Origin: Crocodylus rhombifer
Taxonomy: Eukaryota; Chordata; Crocodylia; Crocodylidae
DNA length: 64,000 nt
NCBI GenBank assembly: GCA_038503035.1
Contig: JAVSML010001161.1
Location: forward strand, 234,278 to 298,277
Reading direction: 5' to 3'
The position numbers and the translations under genes are program-made. The notes beneath the pieces are model-generated. The model searched no databases. It was not told where the DNA came from and saw only the letters and a list, made by a program, of their open reading frames with translations. Below, in pieces: positions 48,930 to 60,098 of the stretch; positions within the stretch are counted from its first letter, which is position 1; each line of letters begins with the position of its first letter.

Positions 48930-49340
48930 GATGAGATGCACATAAACATTTATCTGCAATGTGAGGGATGGGTGGGGGGCATCAGGAACACAATAGCAAA
49001 AGAGATGTTATAATTTTCCATGTATGGAATCTTATCACTGAGACTGGGTTGAGTTAGGAGCCACAGCTGGGTCTGGAGCTACTACCACTGCTGCCAGGCT
49101 AGGCAGGAGGATAGAGCTGGCATGTACTCTGTGTTGTAGGCCAGAGCCCCGGCTGAGGGCAAGTCAGCTGTGGCCCTGACCCTGAACCCAGGTTGGGGCC
49201 TAAGCCAGAGCTGTAGCACCTGTCTGCCTCCACACCTTGTGTTCAAATACAGGATGAGGGGCTGCTTTTTTCCTCCGTTTCCCTCCCATGTTGAATGGAG
49301 GGGAAAAAACTGTCTTGGATTCCAGCAAGTACCAGCTTTG
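48930..49340. mobile_element. Family G element fragment in intron 4
   Basis: Contains TTTTCCATGTATGGAATCTT (49014-49033), GTGTTCAAATACAGGATGAG (about 49238) and CTTGGATTCCAGCAAGTACC (about 49313), with a GC-rich middle. Arrangement is permuted relative to the copies at 24.0 and 40.0 kb; limits uncertain. Confidence 0.4.
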
Positions 49341-49617
49341 GTGATGCATTCTGTGATTTTTTTTTTTTTTTTTTTTGATTTGTCAGCTTTGTGAAACTGA
49401 GAAAAGTTTGCTTAGGGCCAGCTATTTAGCTTTATCAATGTAGTAACTAGTTAAAATGTTTGCCTTCCAAATACTGTATTAGAGATCAAACTGCGTCAGC
49501 TACTTTATCATTGAATGACTGGTTTGTCAAAAATGATGAGAATCTTTCCGAATGTTGTGTGAAACTTGTAAGTAGTGTTATTTTCCCATTCCTTGGGTAA
49601 TTTAATGTGTGGGAGGT

Positions 49618-49644
49618 AAAAAAAAAAAAAAAAAAAAAAAAAAA
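49618..49644 (+). repeat. Poly-A run (27 nt)
   Basis: The only long A-run on the sense strand in the window. It lies 240 bp downstream of a T20 run, so the two could pair in the transcript. Confidence 0.95.
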
Positions 49645-50174
49645 GGTGGGACGCTTCCTTGAACAAATCTAGTCCATTCAGGGTATAGAATTTTGTCACA
49701 GAAATGAAAAACGCATTATACTTGAATCCTTTGGTTTTTAACCAGTGCCTTTCCATAACCTAAGGGCTTTCTCTTTTGTTGCCAGGTAGTCTGCCAGTTC
49801 CTAGTTTGGATCAAAATATTATGGCCCTCCATTTTGTTATTTTCTGTTACCTGTTTCTTTCTTAATAATGTAGTCAGCCTTCTGTTCAGTCTCCGATGTC
49901 GTCACATTCAGGGTTGAGTTACTGTGGCTGTTGGTCTAGGGCCTGTTAACGTCACAATGATTAAATGGTATTTACATTTGTTTGCTTGCATCTTGTCTGA
50001 AGGAACTGTTTCCTGTGAGTTGCATTCAGTTCAACTTCCTTCATTATAATTGGGGCTACTATATCCCTCTCTTTAGTCCTTCCTCAAAAATATTTATGAA
50101 AAGTTATAAACGGATCTCAGTATTTATATTCAGCTGAGAATAGCATCGAGTGAAATAAGCCTGTTGTGTTACAG

Positions 50175-50328
50175 GTATCGCAGCATGCGGCAAAGTGCAT
50201 TCCAGCAATGGTGTGTCCAGAGCTGACAGAACAAATCCGGCGTGAAATTGCTGCATCTCTTCATCAGCGGAAGGGAGATTTTGCTTGCTATTTTCTCACT
50301 GACCTAGTAACGTTTACGCTGCCTGCAG
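50175..50328 (+). CDS. ZRANB1: ZRANB1/TRABID coding exon 3: end of AnkUBD and start of the OTU region
   Basis: 154 nt, residues 335-385 and the first base of codon 386: VSQHAAKCIPAMVCPELTE through FACYFLTDLVTFTLPA. It contains the helical segment joining the AnkUBD to the catalytic domain. Acceptor TGTTACAG, donor GCAG|GTAATC, phase 1. An open frame continues a short way into the intron (to 50357) and is not coding. Confidence 0.98.
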
Positions 50329-50525
50329 GTAATCATGAAATGATGTTCTGTTTGTAAATATTCCTTTTGCATCTTCATTAGATTAAGGATTGTTAACAGC
50401 TTGTTCCCAACTTTTGTTAGGTTTTGGTACCTGGTAATTCTTAATGCTTACTTAGTGCTGCTTAATCTCCAGAGCTGTTTACAAGTTTCAATCCATGCAT
50501 TACCTCAGTGAAGCAGAAAGCTATA

Positions 50526-51322
50526 CAGGTTTCCCTCGATTTTATGCGGGTTCTTTATATGTGAATTTGCTCTTATGTGATCATCATATTCAGACCCATA
50601 ACTTGTTATATGTGAGGTAAATTCACTGTTGCGCGGTCAGCATAGATGCCCCCTCACTCAAGCAAGTAAGTCTGTGGTGGGAGGGGAAAGGGCCGTGGCC
50701 CCATTCACACCAGCCCCAGCTGCAGTGGCCCTGGGAGTGGCTAGCGCCAGCTGCCCGCAGCTGCTGGGCTGTGCCATGCTCCACCTGTCCTGTTCCCCGC
50801 CCCCCGGGGCTCACCCTGGTTCCTGGGCTGGGCTGTGTTGTGGTGCAGAGAGCTGGTGTCGGTTGCTCCTGGGGCCACTCCAGTACAGGCTGGAGTGAGT
50901 GCGGACAAGTAGAGCCCCAGGCGGCACAGGGTGTGGCACTTGCCCCAGCCCCGGCTGCAGCAGCCCTGGGAGTGGCCAACACCAGCTGCCAGCACCGGGG
51001 TACAGCACGGCCTGGGAGCAAGGTGTATGGGGACAGGCAGAGCACGGTGCGGCCCATGGCTGCAAGCCGCTGGTGCCAGCCACTCCCAGGGCTGCTGCCG
51101 CCCAGGCTGGGGTGAGTGCTGCTCTGTTCCCTCTGCTTTTTGCTGCATTGTGCAACCCTGGGAGTGGCACCCCTTCCCCTGCCCCTTCCCTAGTCCCAGC
51201 CTCATTCACCGTGGGAACGTATTCTTATTTGTTACATTGTAAAGTGGGTTTGCTTTATGCAAAGTGGATTTTATGCGCTGTTCTCCGGTAGTGCATGTAT
51301 CGCATAAATTGAGGGGAACCTA
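50526..51322. mobile_element. TA-flanked MITE, family B-like ends with GC-rich interior
   Basis: Starts CAGGTTTCCCTCGATTTTATG and ends CGCATAAATTGAGGGGAACC, with TA at both flanks (50524-50525, 51323-51324). Subterminal words such as TGAATTTGCTCTTATGTG match the short family B copies. The interior (50640-51180) is GC-rich and internally repeated: CCCTGGGAGTGG occurs at 50729, 50964 and 51156, and its reverse complement at 51080. Open frames on both strands here are composition artefacts without domains. Confidence 0.78.
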
Positions 51323-52136
51323 TACTCAGTTTAAAGATGAGGGGAATTCAAACAGAAATGTACATCAGAGAGATCCTGTACTTAATGTTGAGTGGCATTT
51401 ATGTATTTCTGGCTTATTATTATGTTCAGATGACTAGATTTAACTTTGGAAAAAGTGAGGTTTTTTAATTAGTCTTCACTTAACAAAAGCTGCTTTTTTT
51501 TTTTTTTTTTTTAGTAAATAAAACAATTGGTTTTAGTATCAAAACTATTCATGTACCTGCTTCCTTAGCTGTAACTGTAACAGTTTTTATGCATCTTCAA
51601 CACATTGTGAGGTAAAGAATAAGCACATCAGATGTCTGGCATTGAGTATTGATGATAGTCTGTAGAAATTAGTCTTTTTAATCTTCAGGAATTCTCTTGA
51701 TTACATATTTGACCACAGAATTTTTAGCCTTGTTGAATTGCGAGCGTCATTGAATTGGAAGTTTTTGTAACTTGTGTAGTATGGCTTTCCCAGTTATGGG
51801 TCAACCATCCAGCAGTGTTCTATGTATCACATTTTATTGTATAGCATTAGCCAGCATAAGTAAGTTGAATTTGAGCTTTCCAGGCCTTTTTGTCTTCCCA
51901 TAAGCAAAAATGTGTATTTTTGGAGCTGTGGCAACAGAATGTCCTCAAAATACAAAACAGGAGCTTGCATTGCTTACTGGAAATAAGCACGGTACTGTTA
52001 TCAAAGTGTAAATCTCTTAAGATGCACCTGGTGTGTAAAATGAAATAGTTGTTTGACAGTTTTAATAATGTAATTAACTGTCAGGGACTGTAGCTTCCAA
52101 AAGAGCGAGAAGAACCTGAACTTTGCATTTGCTGAA

Positions 52137-52310
52137 AGAATAGTCCGCAGACCCCTGGGCATCTGAGGGGTCCCCGAAAGATGCCCATGATCACTCAAAA
52201 GTATGTGAATACCCACACTTGCAATTCGAAGGGGTCTGTACCTCTATTTGAAAATTTTGAGGGGTCTGCATATGGGGAAAAAAAAAAAAGGTTGAAAACC
52301 GCTGCTGTAG
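52137..52310. mobile_element. Probable hAT remnant in intron 5
   Basis: The right end GGTTGAAAACCGCTGCTGTAG resembles an inverted CAGCGGTTTTCAACC terminus, preceded by an A12 run and GAGGGGTCTGCATATGGGG. The left end is not clear. Confidence 0.4.
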
Positions 52311-53821
52311 GTGATGGCTTCATGAAATGGAACCTGTAACTGTAAATGAAAGATCATCTCTATATATTTCAGCTCATCGTGCTCAAAGCCAACTTCTGCT
52401 AAATATCTTTTTTTAAATGATCAGTTCTGGGCATATGAATCAAGCTAGCATGTTTTAAAGGTGATCAAAGAGTTCATATTTGCATACAAATGCCACCTCA
52501 CTAAATAACTCAGCAGATCAAGGCAGAAATCTTTCTGAAAAACCTGATAAAATCCAGTTGAGGAGCCAGTTCATAAACACTGTAGTTAGGGGCTTGCTCT
52601 CTGTACCTCAACTGAAAGAGGGTCCATACAGACCAGTAGATACACAGATTAATCATATCATTAACAGCTTTAGAAACAGTAAAACCAGGAAAACTTGTTA
52701 GATCAGGTGATGCTACCCACAACTAGTAACTGATCCCTCTGGTATTTCAGTGCAGGTGGTAGATTCATCACCAACATGCATAACAAGCTACAGGTCAACT
52801 CGTAGAAATCTATATAGTTAGTGCTGTGTGCTTTCCATCCAGCTCTGAACATCTTCAGCTTACTGTGACATAAGTGATGGGAGAAGGCCTCTGCTATAAT
52901 AAGAAACTTGCACGTCTTCATTATGCTAGAAAACCTAGCTGTGGGATCTCATGCTATTTTTGGAGCCAGTGCAGCAAGTTAAGTTGTGGTGTGGTCTTTT
53001 TTGCCAAGTTTAATCATGCCCAGGACATCCAGGATGGTCCACTGTGCACTTGCTGTGCAAGTTGGTGCATGTGTTTTTGGCTAGCTACGCTGTGTGGATT
53101 TCCTGTGGATATTCTTGCGCTGAACACTGCTAAATTGGAATCCACTGATTCAAGGGTATTTTAGCTCTCTTTTTGTTTTGAAACCTGGCCTGGCTTGTTT
53201 TGCCTAAGTAACCATGAGTACATAGATATGAAAACAGTTAATTTTTATCTGTAACTTTCATTTCTTATTTTTAATGGAAGTGTGTTTTTATATGATCCAA
53301 ACTGCAAATTAGTGTTTATTCTCAATGGGAAATAAAAGAATGTGCCTCAGAGAAGTGGGTGGGTGAGTGGGTGACCTTAAGCTAAGCTAAAGGCCTGCCT
53401 ATAAGGCTATGAAGGGGAGTTGGCATTATTTTCCCCGTCCTCATTTTTATCACCTCTAACTACTGGGTGTGGAAAGACTTTATTCTTACTCCTGTTTATT
53501 TCTTATTTTCTTTTCTGGTTCTTCGCTTCACAGATTCCTCTGGAGAAGGTCACTGTTGACTATTAGGGACACTTCTTGAGTCTTTGTGCATTCAAGTACA
53601 TGACAGGCCGTGTAAACTACCCTTAACTTAGCCTGTAACTTGATCTTTTGACTGTGTGTGACCAAATGAAAATAACAAAGCCTTAGTACAGAACCTAAGA
53701 AGAGCTGGAGAGAGAGAGAGAGATAAGAGTCTGTTAGTTCATAAACGCACACACTCCATAGAGCAACATTCCATTTTTAGATGTTAGTATAAAGACTTTT
53801 ATGTTTGCTTTTCCTTTCCAG

Positions 53822-53893
53822 ATATTGAAGACTTGCCACCAACAGTCCAAGAGAAATTATTTGATGAAGTACTTGACAGGGATGTTCAGAAAG
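53822..53893 (+). CDS. ZRANB1: ZRANB1/TRABID coding exon 4
   Basis: 72 nt. Completes Asp386, then residues 387-409 (IEDLPPTVQEKLFDEVLDR to DVQK) and the first base of Glu410. Acceptor TTTCCAG, donor AAAG|GTAAAT. It encodes the acidic helix just before the OTU catalytic core. Confidence 0.97.
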
Positions 53894-54506
53894 GTAAATG
53901 CTTAGAGAATAACTTGTTACCACTAAACCTCAAACACAAACTTTTTTTTGCCAATGAGAGAGTAATTAGCATTAAGTATAAATATGAATTTTGTCTAAAG
54001 AAGAATTTCATGCTGGATAGTTTGGTATTTGCAGATGATTATTGACTTAATATTGCTCCAAGAAGGCAGGGTATAGATGTATACAGACAGAAAAAAACTT
54101 TTGTGAGCCTGAGCTGTATGCAGCCTTTATACAGATAGCAGGGGACAGAAAAAGAACAGGCTAAAATGTGTTAAACTTGTTTTATAGTAGCCTAAACAAT
54201 TCTAAGGCTCCCTTCAGTTACAAGCCATTTTGCAGTTTTATTTAAAATAGTATTAAACAATCTTTCTGTTCTGGTCACTGCCTTGGAACAAAGTAGTTTT
54301 CAATATCTGTTTTTTCTGTAATTTTTATCCTAGCAACCTTAGTTTATTAGTAAAGCCTTGTTTTTTGCAACATTTGCATTGTACTTGGGTAGTAATTTGA
54401 GATTTTTATGGTATCTTCTGATACAAAGTTTACTTGTTATGATGATTTGCATACTGAAAAGATTTCTGTTGCAGATAAGACTTAAATGGGGTTTTTGTCA
54501 TTGTAG
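53894..54506 (+). other. ZRANB1: ZRANB1 intron 6
   Basis: 613 bp, AT-rich, GTAAATG to TGTCATTGTAG. No repeat recognised. Confidence 0.96.
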
Positions 54507-54705
54507 AGCTAGAGGAAGAATCTCCTATTATAAACTGGTCACTGGAACTGGGTACACGCTTGGATAGTAGACTATATGCACTTTGGAATCGGACTGCAGG
54601 AGACTGCCTCCTTGATTCAGTACTACAAGCTACGTGGGGCATTTATGACAAGGATTCGGTGCTACGGAAAGCCCTACATGACAGTTTACATGACTGTTCA
54701 CATTG
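54507..54705 (+). CDS. ZRANB1: ZRANB1/TRABID coding exon 5: OTU domain with catalytic Cys443
   Basis: 199 nt. Completes Glu410, then residues 411-475 and two bases of Trp476. The OTU core begins at about 432 with LWNRTAGDCLLDSVLQATWG. The Cys in GDCLLDS counts to residue 443, the catalytic nucleophile of TRABID. It ends KALHDSLHDCSHW. Donor CATTG|GTAAGT, phase 2. The catalytic His and the rest of the OTU fold are encoded by exons beyond the window, so activity cannot be fully judged here. Confidence 0.98.
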
Positions 54706-55384
54706 GTAAGTTGGTTGTGTGAGACTCAAAAGATCTTTTGACGGTGCATTGATTTTCATAATGTAGTGTCAATCATGGGTATATCTTTAGATGATACTTG
54801 CTTTTGTATCACAGCACAGTTGATGTTCCTAGTTTCTTTCACAGTGAAATATGTATGTTTTTTAAGTCAGTTACAGTAGTACGTAGCAAATTCCATACTA
54901 TTTAAATTCTGTGCCATGTCTCTGGTATAAAATACAATATTGTGTAGAATGCTAAATTTTTGAAAACTTTCAGACCTTGGATTCTATAGTTTTGCAATGC
55001 AAATAATTCACATATCGGATACGAGGCTTGCATACTTGCCATCTATGACTGTCCCACTGTCATCAGTGGCAGGGTTGCAGATGATGAAAGGTATGACCTT
55101 TTTTATGTAGCAGCAAAACTTCTAGTAACTTTCTTCCCCTACCTTACTGTCATACTTGGAATCAGTCACTAAATCTTCCAAAACAGTAGTAGTAGTGGTG
55201 GTGGTGGTAGTGGTAGTAAAACAGCAATAACAAAACTGTTACTGTTGATGTTAGCTATGCTGTCACTAGTTTTTTGGGTGGTTAACACAATGGTGGGATT
55301 AAGAGGATGGGAAAACTTACACCTCTGACTCATTGTTTCAGTCAGTCTTCGTACTCGCAGACATCACAGCCTTGGTTATGTTTA

Positions 55385-55760
55385 GGGACCTACTTGACTT
55401 GAGGTGAAACAAGGCCATTTTTGTGGTTTTGTCCCAGGACAAAGAGCCCATTTTGCTGGTGTTTTGTGGTGGCCCTGCCCCTTGGTGCTAATTGGCGGAC
55501 AGGCCCCAGCCCTCAGCAGTGATTGGCAGAGAGACCCTGGGGGAGAGGAGGGTGGAGGGTCAGCTGCTTTGATATCTGGTTCCCCCTTTGTGCTGCCCTA
55601 CCAGCTGGTGCCTTCCCTTCCTGGTGGGCTGGGAGGCCATCTGGGAGGGGAAGACTTAAACTTACTTTAATTTGGGGTTTCTTGTGGATTTTGCAGGCAA
55701 TCCTGGATTTCATGGTTTCTGCAAAATCCTTGAAATTGAAGTTTAGGTAGGTCTCTAATA
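55385..55760. repeat. Interspersed repeat J, copy 1
   Basis: Shares AGTGATTGGCAGAGAG (about 55518) and neighbouring GCCCTGCCCC words in inverted orientation with 58590-59120. It ends near GAAGTTTAGGTAGGTCTC. Family unknown, boundaries approximate. Confidence 0.4.
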
Positions 55761-55980
55761 TGTTTGGTTTATATTTGGAAAGTGGTCTTGGCACTATGCA
55801 GACCTTTTTTATTTGTGGGGGGGGAAGCTTAGCCACTTTACAATCTGATTGTCATAATGACTGCATGAATATTTATTAAAAGAACATAAGATCAAGCACA
55901 GTTAGGAAATTCTAGATTTAAGGTTATCTGCAGCCAAATTAAGGCCCCACTTTATATGTATTATGATTTGGTTTCTCTGA

Positions 55981-57113
55981 GCGCATCTACATGAGATGCC
56001 TAAATTTGCATTGGCATAGTTTACTGCGAATTAAGCATGTACATCTACACACACGTTTACTTCTCAGTAAACCTCCCTAATACTGAGTAAATTTGATATC
56101 TGCAAATGCAAGTAACAGATTTACTTGGCATTAGTAATGGTGCAGTAGTGCTCATGTAGATGCCTGACTGGGAGCAAAATCTGCTTCTAGTCAGCAATCT
56201 ACCAGGTGGCAGGAGTTGGCATGGAGCTCAGGCTGGGAGATACTTATCTCTCAGCAGCGGCCCCACGGTTGCAGAGCCAGTGCTGGGAGCTCCCTGCTGG
56301 TGCAGGCTGGGAAGCTTATTCCCCACTCAGGTCTGAGTGTGTGGAGCTGGACGGGGAATAAGCTCCCCAGCCTGTCTGCTCCCCAGTCCCTGCCTTGCAC
56401 TGGCAGTAGGTGGCTTCCAGCCCCCACTCCCTGATTGCAAAGCGGGGTCTGGGAACAAGCTCCCCAACTCCTGCTCTGTGATCACAATTAGGATGGCAGA
56501 GCAGGGGCTGGGACCTCCCTGTATGGGGACTGTTCCTGACTAGCCTGGAGCGGGACAGTTCCCAGCCAGTCCCAGGCTGTATGGGTAAGTATGTACAGCC
56601 TGGAGGTGGCTAGGAACTGTCCTGTTTCGGGTAGTCCCCAGCCAGCTCTGGGCTGCACATGCAGACTGCCCTGTACAGCTGGGGGGCTGGCTGGGAACTA
56701 TCCCAGTCATGGCCAGGTCCCAGCCCTGTGCCCTGATTTTGAGTGATTTGACACATAGGGCTTGGAAAGAGCTGTAGGGGTGCCCAGGGAGCCCCCAGCC
56801 CTCCTGATTGGGGAGTCAGCGCCAGGAGCTTCCTGTGGGGACATTGTCCCTGCCCCAGCAGCAGGCAGGCCTGTCTCCTGGTCACCTGCCTGGTAGCAGG
56901 CAGTTGTCTCTTGGTCTGGGTTGGCACCCAGGAACAGCCTGGTTGGCCTTGGCTGACACCCATGAACAGCCTGGAGCTCCCCCAAGTGGTAGCAAGGGCC
57001 CACTGCAGGGCTGCAGGGACTGCATATGTAGATGCCTACACCAAAACCCCTTCTATGTAGTAGTTTACTGCATGGTAAATCTAGGCTGGAATAAATGCAT
57101 GTGTAAATGTGCC
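55981..57113. mobile_element. TIR element, family F (long form) with GC-rich interior
   Basis: Starts GCGCATCTACATGAGATGCC and ends GCATGTGTAAATGTGCC, inverted repeats related to the 256-bp element at 44041. Flanked by the direct repeat CTCTGA (55975-55980 and 57114-57119). About 56170-57030 is GC-rich with short unconvincing frames. AT-rich subterminal parts (TAGTTTACTGC, CTACATG) match between its two ends. Confidence 0.68.
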
Positions 57114-58589
57114 CTCTGATTTACATAACTCAGTGCTATTTTTCTGCAAGATCAGTCTCTATCCAAGTATAGAATAGTGTTTGCTTAACGAACAGCTATT
57201 GATTTTTTTATTTTTTTATTTTATTTTATTTTTTTCCCCTTCTTGTATAGCATATAGACCTATGCCTTATTGCATACTATTTCAACCCCTACTCTGAAGA
57301 ATGAACTTGTGACTTTCTGGGTGGGCTACAGTACAGTTCAGAGAGGACCCAGCTGGTGTCTCTCACCAGCTTATTGTCAAGATGCCAAGGTGGATTTTAC
57401 AGATGGAAAATTGAATCGCAGAGCAATTAAGGTCAAAGTTCCCACACTTAGAGGCGGGGTGCCTAGGACCTAACTTTTCTTCGTAGTACATGCTATTAAT
57501 ATAGCATGTCATGTGGTCAAAACAGATCTAGTATCTACAGTTGCAGCTGTGACTGCTTGGCAGTTCTGCAGATTAGACTCTTGGGTCTCACTCAGATTGG
57601 GCTCCCTGAAAACAACAAATACACAGTTAGCAGCTGCTTATGGAAAGACTGATTTTAGTGAGTTGCCCAATGTTGTGGAAAAGCTCTCTGGCAGAGACGG
57701 GGATAGAACCTAATTTTGCAAGGCAGTATCCAGTTGCCTTACCCATGCAGCCATTTTTTCTTTTCCTGTAATCCCCTTCATCAACAAATGAGTCAAAGGT
57801 CCAGCAGAAAAAAAACGCAGCTCTGATATACTCCAAGGATGAATTAGGACTGTGCAAAATCACTCATATGCACTGGAACAGAGGGTTTTTGCAGAAACAA
57901 ATAACATATGATTATGCATAATTAAACTTAGGATGTGTGCACATCTGGGGTGTTGTTAAAGTTGCATAGGCACTGAGAAGCAGGGTTTACTCTACAAAGT
58001 TCTTCTGGTGAAGGTGTGCCAGCCAAGAGTGTTTAAAACACGCACAGAAACTGAGCAGCTGTAGCTGACATAGCTGTGCTGGTAAAACTGGCACAGATGT
58101 TGACATGCCCAATAGAGCACTTCCATCATCTTAAAGTATGTTGTCTAGGGAGGTGGTATACTTGTGATGCCACAGAATAAATTTCCTGCCATCTGCTGTG
58201 TTTTTATTAGGGGTCTGGCTGACACTTGTCAGCCTAGCTACAAATGGCCAGAGTTCTGTGTTGTAGTTTGAGACCTTATTGTGGTGTTTCCTGACATTTG
58301 AGTGGCTGACCTTGTGACCTTGAGCATTCTTTGGATGTACAGTTTTTGCGTGTGTAATTCTCTTATTTGCTTTTTATAAAGCAATGGGGCATCATATTGA
58401 TACCCCCATAGGTCATCAGCCACGTTTGACCCTCACAGACCTCTGTCATTAGAGCTGAAGAGTAGTTGACAGCAGCTGCGGATTGTTGTCATTTTTTGTG
58501 GATGGGTAGGAGAGGGGATGAGATGCTGATCAAATAGACATGATGCTGTAGCAGACAGCACTAGATCAGCAAGCATGACAAATTATGAG

Positions 58590-59120
58590 GTTCTGTTTCA
58601 GGCTGGGAGCAACGCCTGATTTTATGAGTACAGACTGTTTAGACTGTTTCTCTACTAAGTATTTGGCCTCTCTGTTTCTTACTCCTCTTCTCCAAGTTTT
58701 CTTTAGCAGTTATATTCAAGTGCATGAGTCCTTCGCCAGTCTGTCTCCCCCTGTCTCACCTGTGTGCCATGTTCCCAACTGACTTGTGTCTCTCCCTGCC
58801 TGTCTTATCTATACTCTTCCACTTCATTCCTTGACTCGTGTCTTTTTGCCTCTCTTGCCTCTTCCAGTTTTTTACTAAATCCCTCTCCCTCTCCCAGTTT
58901 CAGTCCCTCTTCTCTTCTCCTCCCAGCCTGAGGGCTACCTTTTTGTGTAGCCCTGCTTCTCTCTGCCAATCAGCAGTGGGGGGCAGGGCTGCGTGAAGGG
59001 CAGTCCTCTCTGCCAATCAACAGTTGGGGTTGAGGGGGTTCACTGCGAAAAGACTGAAACTGTCACTGGTCACTACAAGCAGTCTGCAGGGTTTTTTTTA
59101 ACTTGCCCTCCACACAATTC
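58590..59120. repeat. Interspersed repeat J, copy 2 (inverted), with pyrimidine-rich body
   Basis: CTCTGCCAATCAGCAGTGGG (58963) and CTCTGCCAATCAACAGTTGG (59009) form a short direct duplication 46 bp apart. The region is inverted relative to 55385-55760. The stretch 58640-58930 is strongly CT-rich. Confidence 0.4.
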
Positions 59121-59208
59121 AGGTAGATCCCTAGCTATAACAAAGGGGACCAGAACTGGATTGCAGGCTGTTTGTGTGATGCATGTACTCATATGAAGTG
59201 GATGAGGT

Positions 59209-59392
59209 CTTCCTGCTTTGTTTTGAGGGAAAATCCTTAGATGGAAGCAACAACAAACTCCTTGTGCCTGAAGAAGGTGTTTGTACCCGCAACCTTGAAA
59301 AGAACAATTTTTTCCAACTATTTAGTTTTCACATTTACCCAAAGAACCTTGTCTTCCTCTGTCCTTAGACCAACATGGCTACAACCAACAAC
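59209..59392 (+). repeat. Family K terminal motif (plus orientation)
   Basis: Reads GCCTGAAGAAGGTGTTTGTA, TTTTTTCCAACTATTTAGTT, CCCAAAGAACCTTGTCTTCC and TTAGACCAACATGGCTACAA in order. This is the fullest copy of the terminal motif also present at 22990-23105 and 26142-26590. Confidence 0.6.
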
Positions 59393-60098
59393 CCTAGTGG
59401 AGGAGAGGCCTTCTATTTTGCAGACTTTTAGTATTGAATTGTAAAAGAAAATGCTGTATGTGAGGGCTGAGACTTGCGCTCTCCCTTTCCCCAAAGAACA
59501 GTGTCACTGACAAATGTGTTGAGGCCAGACGCTGTAAAATACTTAACGTGGGCTCTGTGCATGTTTAAATGTCATGCTCCATAATATTTGGATTATGGCC
59601 TGGGTATGTGCCTTTTTTTTTTTTTTTCTTTTTTTCTTTTTTACTACTACATTCCACAAGCTAAGAGGGATACAGCAGGAGGCAAAGGTGTTTAGTTTTC
59701 TGTGTATGTAAATCATCTTGCAGTGTTCTCACAGCGGTTGTTTTTATGTAATATAATACAGTTTTAATCTGTATGCAGTAAGGATTTTGCTGAAGGAGAA
59801 ACTACATATATTTGGCTTTTAATAATGATATTTGATACTTTCCACCAGATTCATTAAGATTCAAATATTTTTTGAGTAAAAAATAACTGAAGAACACTAA
59901 GCAAAAGATCATGGTAGGTATCAATATACAGAGTTAGTGAGGCTTGGTACGGCTAGCACGGTCTAAGTCTTACTTTCATTTTAGTTAATGACCAAGATGG
60001 GGAAACAACATAAATCAGTTGGTGGTTTTTTTTGTTTTGTTTTTTTTTAATAATTCACTGCATAGCAAGTTGGAAGAGTTAGGGAAGCTTTTGTTATA

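Larger units (their letters stand above)
48080..50174 (+). other. ZRANB1: ZRANB1 intron 4
   Basis: 2.1 kb, GTGAGT to TTGTGTTACAG. It contains a pyrimidine-rich stretch (48530-48780), a family G fragment at 48930-49340, a T20 run at 49357-49376 and an A27 run at 49618-49644. Confidence 0.95.
50329..53821 (+). other. ZRANB1: ZRANB1 intron 5
   Basis: 3.5 kb, GTAATC to TTTTCCTTTCCAG. It holds a 797-bp MITE with a GC-rich interior, a T19 run (51494-51512), a probable hAT remnant and a short (GA)n at about 53711-53723. Confidence 0.95.

Noticed and set aside
50623..51291. Frames of 89-154 codons on both strands
   Set aside because: Interior of the 797-bp TA-flanked element; composition-driven, alanine/proline/cysteine-rich.
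56216..57119. Frames of 72-117 codons
   Set aside because: GC-rich interior of the family F long element; no domain or splice support.
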